From Sphagnum magellanicum (taxonomy: Eukaryota > Streptophyta > Sphagnopsida > Sphagnales > Sphagnaceae): 64,000 bases of DNA. Where the stretch lies: contig CM038918.1 of assembly GCA_021904315.1 (NCBI GenBank), positions 7,393,349-7,457,348 on the forward strand, in the 5' to 3' direction. The notes under the pieces were generated by a model that saw only the letters and a list, made by a program, of their open reading frames with translations, searched no databases and was not told where the DNA came from. The translations under genes and the position numbers were made by a program. Below are positions 59,620 through 64,000 of this stretch, piece by piece (the stretch's first letter is position 1; each line of letters starts with the position of its first letter).

Positions 59620-60960
59620 TGGGCCCAATGATGATGGGAAAAAAACAACCAAACTATGAAATGCATGTAAATGAGCTAGGGCAAAAAAAGGATCACCCAA
59701 AGGATCCTTTTATTGGGTACCAATGGAGGACTAAATAATAGACACCTTGCCCTAAAAGGAGTGATGATCACTAAAGAAAAATGAGAACTGAGGAGCATAA
59801 TTGGAACGGACAAAAGGTATGAAGTAAGACAACTACCCATTTGCAGCATGCGTTCTTGGAATATAACCTTATGGGAAACAATGCTGAAAACATTTTTAAT
59901 ATCTATTTACAACACCACCCAATCAAGGTGAACATCTAAGAATGCCCAAATCCCATGCACCACTTTTTCATTGCCTCCTTTAATTACGACCCCAAACTAG
60001 TGGGGGGATAAATGAGCAACAAATGAATTGTGAAATTAAAAGCAAATGGTCTTATTCACTAACTAATAAATAACCTTGCTTATTATAATTGGCTGAATGC
60101 CATTAAAAGGGTTGGCCAAAGCTAACAACTTAATAGCACTAAGGGCCATAGCTATACTTGTGGGGATATGACCTGTAACAACATAAGAACACACCATGAA
60201 GAATTAGGAAAAGTTGTTAACTAAGTCCTCCAAGTCAAATATATCTTGAAGGTGTTCAAAAATGATGCTTGAAAGTCTTTTAGTTGAAAGGTGAACTGAA
60301 TGGATGAAAGTTAACCTAAACATGTATAAAGAAAAAGTCGATTTATAACTCAAACTCCATCAAAGAATCTAAATGAAGCAATGATGAATCAAGAGGATGA
60401 AGAGCCTACAAAGCGATAATGTGTTTTAAAAGGGCCGAAATTGGCGCTAGGGGGTGAGGCCCCTTGTAACACGAACATACTCCCCAACTTGCCCTAAGGT
60501 TAAACTCCAATGAAAATGATGGGGCCCCAAATGGGAAGAGAGGGATGAAGTATATTAGGGAAGAGCACCATTTGAACAAAGGGGACGAAAGTAAAATAAC
60601 CATCAAAGCATGTGCGCAAATAAATGTCCTTCTTGAAATTCTTCCCAATCACCATAAAAGAACCTTTGTAATTGAATCTTAGTCTCCCTATGCCAGCCTT
60701 CACACCTTGAGCAGGCAAAAAAATGCACCATTAAGGGAAAAGTAAAAAAAGGTGCCAAGCAACAACATCATTCAAGTCTCGCACTATGTGGTTTAAAGGA
60801 AATATAAATGTTAGTTGCATGTTTCGCAATACAATCAAGGCATGGGGAACCCCAACAAAAAAAGTTCCAAAGGGATCCATACTTAATATCCATGCCCAAG
60901 TTGCTGGAGGGGGGCATGGGGTTTGGAGTGATGGGGTGCCATCCTCACCCCCCAAGGAGC
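59620..60960 (-). pseudogene. Non-LTR-type reverse transcriptase relic
   Basis: Minus-strand pieces in order: HIVRDLNDVVAWHLFLLFP (about 60735-60800), a basic segment (NFKKDIYLRTCFDG, 60600-60640), LLALANPFNGIQPIIISKVI (60060-60125, the degenerate 'PK.GGIRPI' RT motif), LDWVVL.IDIKNVFSIVSHK (59865-59940, the catalytic 'D.(K/N)NAF' motif), and VPNKRILWVI (about 59690-59720, in place of GTRQGDPLG). Stops and shifts separate the pieces. The order matches a RT family widespread in plant genomes outside LTR elements. It is dead. Confidence 0.65.
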
Positions 60961-61260
60961 TAGCCTGAGAAGGTTGACATCATATGTGATGGCGTGCCAA
61001 ATCGAGATGTGTAAATAAAACCCCACAACCAAAATACAGGTATCGCATTGAAGGGGGGTTGATTCATACTCTCGACATGCATTAAAGGTACAGTCAGCTC
61101 ATAAGCTTAAAACGCCTTAACTAGATGAGCTAGGATTGAAGTATAAGTCGTAATGACACATGAGAAAAAGGTAGGGGTCAAAACTATAGAATGAGGTCAT
61201 TGTTTAAATGTAATAGGTTGAGGGGCCTCTGCTAAGGGCATGGATGAGGGAAATGACTTA

Positions 61261-61893
61261 GGCCATATTCAAGATCAAGGATACATATCAAAAACAACTT
61301 TTAGGATTTACATTTTGGTCCAAAATGTCCTAAAAGTCCTTTTTTGTTTGGGAAAAAGTTCATTAAAAAACAAAAATTATATATTTATGTGATTTTGATT
61401 ATGGGCGGTAGCTTTAATGATGCCATGCTTTTTGTGCCCTAATTAACCATAAAATGATGAAATTCAATAGTCTTTTACCATGTGGCTAAATGTCCTTGAA
61501 AAATCTTAACTACTTGGTGTCTTAATGTTGGGATACTAATCAAAACACTATTTCTATGGATGCTTTTGGTAAATATGTGTTTTACACACTATTTGAGCCT
61601 AAGAAATCAAGGGTTTTCTTATTTTTGCTAATCCTTTCAAGTCCTTAAAGTCATTAAGGGGGTGTGACATTCCTTAAACTTTTTATTCTAGTACTTGAAT
61701 GGACATCATCTCCTTTTCAAAAAAGTGATTGGTTTATACCATTCACTTGATTTGGTTATCGTTTTCAAGAAAAACTTTAAAATTGCTACAAATGATTTTT
61801 TTGGGGAATCCTAATGGAACTTGGAAATTACATCTATCCATGACTTTCTTACATGTGACATCCTTTTTGTGGTCTTTGATCTTGAATATGGCC
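61261..61893. mobile_element. Possible small element bounded by 18-bp perfect inverted repeats
   Basis: GGCCATATTCAAGATCAA (61261-61278) and its exact reverse complement (61876-61893) enclose 633 bp. No coding frame of note; no clear target duplication (flanks ACTTA and GCTAG). A hairpin (61297-61337) lies just inside the left end. Confidence 0.5.
61297..61337. repeat. Hairpin ACTTTTAGGA...TCCTAAAAGT
   Basis: ACTTTTAGGA and ACATTTTGG pair with CCAAAATGT and TCCTAAAAGT, leaving a 3-4 nt bulge (18 paired positions). Confidence 0.7.
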
Positions 61894-62000
61894 GCTAGGG
61901 GACACCGAAATGCGAAGGCCTTAAAGATAGACTTAGAGCTTGAGGGATCTAAACTTAGGTATGTTTTACGGTTGTGAAAAACGTCATTATGTCTCTTTCC

Positions 62001-62095
62001 AATTCATAAGCATTAGCCCCTACCCTAACTTTGGACCTTTGCCCTAAACCCTAACCCCTGCCCTAAACCTTAACCTTGCTCTAAACCCTAAAAAA
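62001..62095. repeat. Telomere-like CCCTAAA-rich patch
   Basis: Six imperfect CCCTAA(A/C)(C) words within 90 bp (GCCCTAAACCCTAACCCC and similar). It is interstitial and short. Confidence 0.75.
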
Positions 62096-62326
62096 CCTAA
62101 TGTTGACATAGTTAATTATTGACCCCATTTTGACCCTTCATTTTGTAAGTAATTTTAGAAAAGAATTGAAACATCTATGCCAAATTTGGTCATGCCACCA
62201 TTGTTGTTCCAATATTAATGTGATATGTAACCTTTGCCTTGAGCCTTAGCCTCCCCACAACTTCGATTAAAGGAGGGCCATCTTTTTTAAGAACAGAAAT
62301 GCCTCAATTGATGTTATAAAGTTAAA

Positions 62327-62499
62327 CACTAGTACAAAAATGGCATTTTATGATTGCATTTATGATTGGCATTGTAGTTGTATATGCCATTCATGATTGA
62401 TCATGACTACATGACTACTTAGTCCAAAAGACCATGTTGTTTAGGGCACTAGTCGTACTTCATAACTACAGTCACAAATGCCTTTTGTACCTATAGACA
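62327..62499. mobile_element. Possible CACTA-type MITE
   Basis: The left end CACTAGTACAAAAATGGCAT resembles, in inverted form, the right end around 62478-62499 (CAAATGCCTTTTGTACCTATAG). CACTA termini are typical of En/Spm elements. The interior has GACTACATGACTAC repeats. The right terminus is imperfect and no target duplication is clear. Confidence 0.4.
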
Positions 62500-62689
62500 C
62501 TATGACTATAATCGTTTAGGCCCCAAGAAAGGAGTTCATCCAACTATTCAATTTACAAATGAATCATCATCCAACACATGCCAATGCCACGGAATTGACA
62601 TGTGGACTTGCAATTTGTTGATCAACATCCCCTTAAAATTTTACATGAATGTGGGCCGACCACGTGTCACCATTACATTCCTTCATTAG

Positions 62690-62850
62690 GTTCGGATTTA
62701 TAATGGGCTAGGTTTGGGCTAGGTTTGGGGGAGGTTAATATTTGGTTTGGGGAGGTTAGGGCTAGGTCAGGGGTAGGTCAAGGTTAGGTCAGGGGTAGGT
62801 TAGGGCTAGGTTTAGGGTAGCCTAGGCCTAGGTCCACGTGGCCTAGGTCC
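62690..62850. repeat. GGTTAGG/GGTCAGGGGTAGG-rich repeat
   Basis: Irregular repetition of GGCTAGGTT, GGTTAGGTCAGGGGTAGG and TAGGCCTAGGTCC. G-rich on the plus strand. Confidence 0.8.
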
Positions 62851-62859
62851 AATTTTAGG

Positions 62860-63330
62860 GTTTTTGGTTTTGAATTATTTACAACAAATTAATTGATGCC
62901 ACATGGCATTCCCAAAGGTAGTGACTATTTTAGGGTTTCTAGTGGCGATTTTTTTGAAGCAAATTCAATATGGCCACATGGAACCTCCAAATTTCAGTAG
63001 GATTTTAAGGTTTTTTTTTGGCGATTTTGGTCAATGAATTAAATGGTGCCATGTGGCATCCCCAAAAGTGGCAAAATTTTTAGGGTTTTAGGGTTTCTTT
63101 TGGCAACTTTGAGCAACAAATTAAATGTTGTCACATGCCACCTTTAAATGTAACGAGAGTTTTAGGGTTAGAAGGCGAACTTGTTGTAGCGAATTAAATG
63201 TTGCCATTTGACATCTACCACTATGGAAGCAATTTTAAGGTTTTGAAGGTCGAATTTGTCCACCCAATTCATTTATACCACATGTTAGCTCCAAGATCAG
63301 CCCAAAATTTTAGGGTCTATAGGTGGTAAT
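62860..63330. repeat. Degenerate ~75-85 bp tandem repeat with TTTTAGGGTTT
   Basis: About six units, each containing TTTTAGGGTTT or TTTTAAGGTTT, then (T)GGCGA(T)TTT, then CAA(T/A)TTAA(T), then GCCACATG(G)CA(T/C)C. The last two units are most diverged. Confidence 0.8.
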
Positions 63331-64000
63331 ATTATTATTGTAGTTTGGGGCAAGTTCCTTCCAAACTACTTATCAAAACTACATACCATCATAATCCAAT
63401 CACGAAATTGAATCTAAAAGATTGATTACAAACATGGCAATTGATAAATAGGTTGTAAAGAAAAAAACAAGTTTTGTGTTCTTGATCTTTCACGATCTAC
63501 ATGCTCCTCCAAGGACTTGGAGCCCATGGGAACAATAACAAACTGAAATGTGCATTATCTATTGAAACAATCAGATACAATTTATAGTCGATGTCCCATC
63601 AATCCACATAACTATTGCTTATATAGTGATAAACATGGTTGATGGAAATGTGTCCATAGGAACCTAAGGAATTTCTTTGACCAAATGTGGACACAAACTT
63701 TCAAAATCCCTTTATTTTTGGATTGTTGGATCTCCTATTATTTCAACAAATGTGATTGTTACAAATGGTATGAAGACATCGATTACTTTCACAGCTACGT
63801 AACCATCAAGTATGGCCTTCTCCCCAATTTGTGATCCCTGTAACCCACAAACCACAACAATGGCAGCCTTCTTGTTGGTGGTTGCATCCCAAAGGAAGAT
63901 TTTGGTGCCAATTTGTACTTGCTACATGTGTAACAACCACATAAGAAATGCAAATCTTCAATCTGTGCACCATATTTACTTAGCACCTATAGCCACCATC
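63331..64000. other. No gene recognised
   Basis: The window end shows a minus-strand frame at 63795-63986 without recognised motifs; no splice-supported gene. Confidence 0.4.

Overview
The window looks like nuclear DNA of a land plant. It is AT-rich and mostly intergenic. It carries nested Ty1/copia retrotransposons, a hAT relic of the DUF4371 type, a non-LTR reverse transcriptase relic and MITEs. Two intron-containing genes have protein sequences that line up best with plant homologues. I cannot fix the lineage; the repeat load would suit a large-genome plant such as a gymnosperm, fern or lycophyte. All homology calls come from reading translations, with no database search.

Genes. Both confident genes are on the minus strand. 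TAF11 (CDS 42261-44590, 5 coding exons, 182 aa) encodes a TFIID histone-fold subunit; its first coding exon holds only the ATG. About 5.5 kb away, a DHRS12-like short-chain dehydrogenase/reductase (CDS 50071-54414, 9 exons, 328 aa) is intact with GT-AG introns and consistent phases. The two genes have no evident functional link; they share a dispersed repeat in introns and flanks.

Mobile DNA, left half. 3.4-9.1 kb: an old, broken, minus-strand copia element (family A) with a truncated 3' LTR, interrupted by an oppositely oriented solo LTR of family B with a 5-bp target duplication. 18.56-18.81 kb: a deleted family A remnant. 18.81-25.31 kb: a young family B element whose 318-bp LTRs differ at 2 positions; it has a nonsense codon and a frameshift, and its 5' end (gag start, leader, PBS, partial LTR) is tandemly duplicated. 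25.31-25.82 kb: a family A LTR and a stub of another family B LTR. Both families place GGTTATGGGCCCAC directly after the LTR. This matches the anticodon arm of plant initiator tRNA-Met, not its 3' end, and implies a half-tRNA primer as in Drosophila copia.

Mobile DNA, right half. 26-30 kb holds unidentified decayed coding sequence. 35.7-38.9 kb is a hAT relic split by about 0.9 kb of foreign sequence. 40.06-40.36 kb is a Tourist-like MITE with TAA duplications. 56.5-58.8 kb is a large foldback element with degenerate internal repeats and a tRNA-like segment in each arm. 59.6-61.0 kb is a non-LTR RT relic. 61.3-63.3 kb holds small inverted-repeat elements and GGGTTT-rich tandem repeats.

The remaining intergenic stretches hold only simple repeats, tandem duplications and short hairpins.
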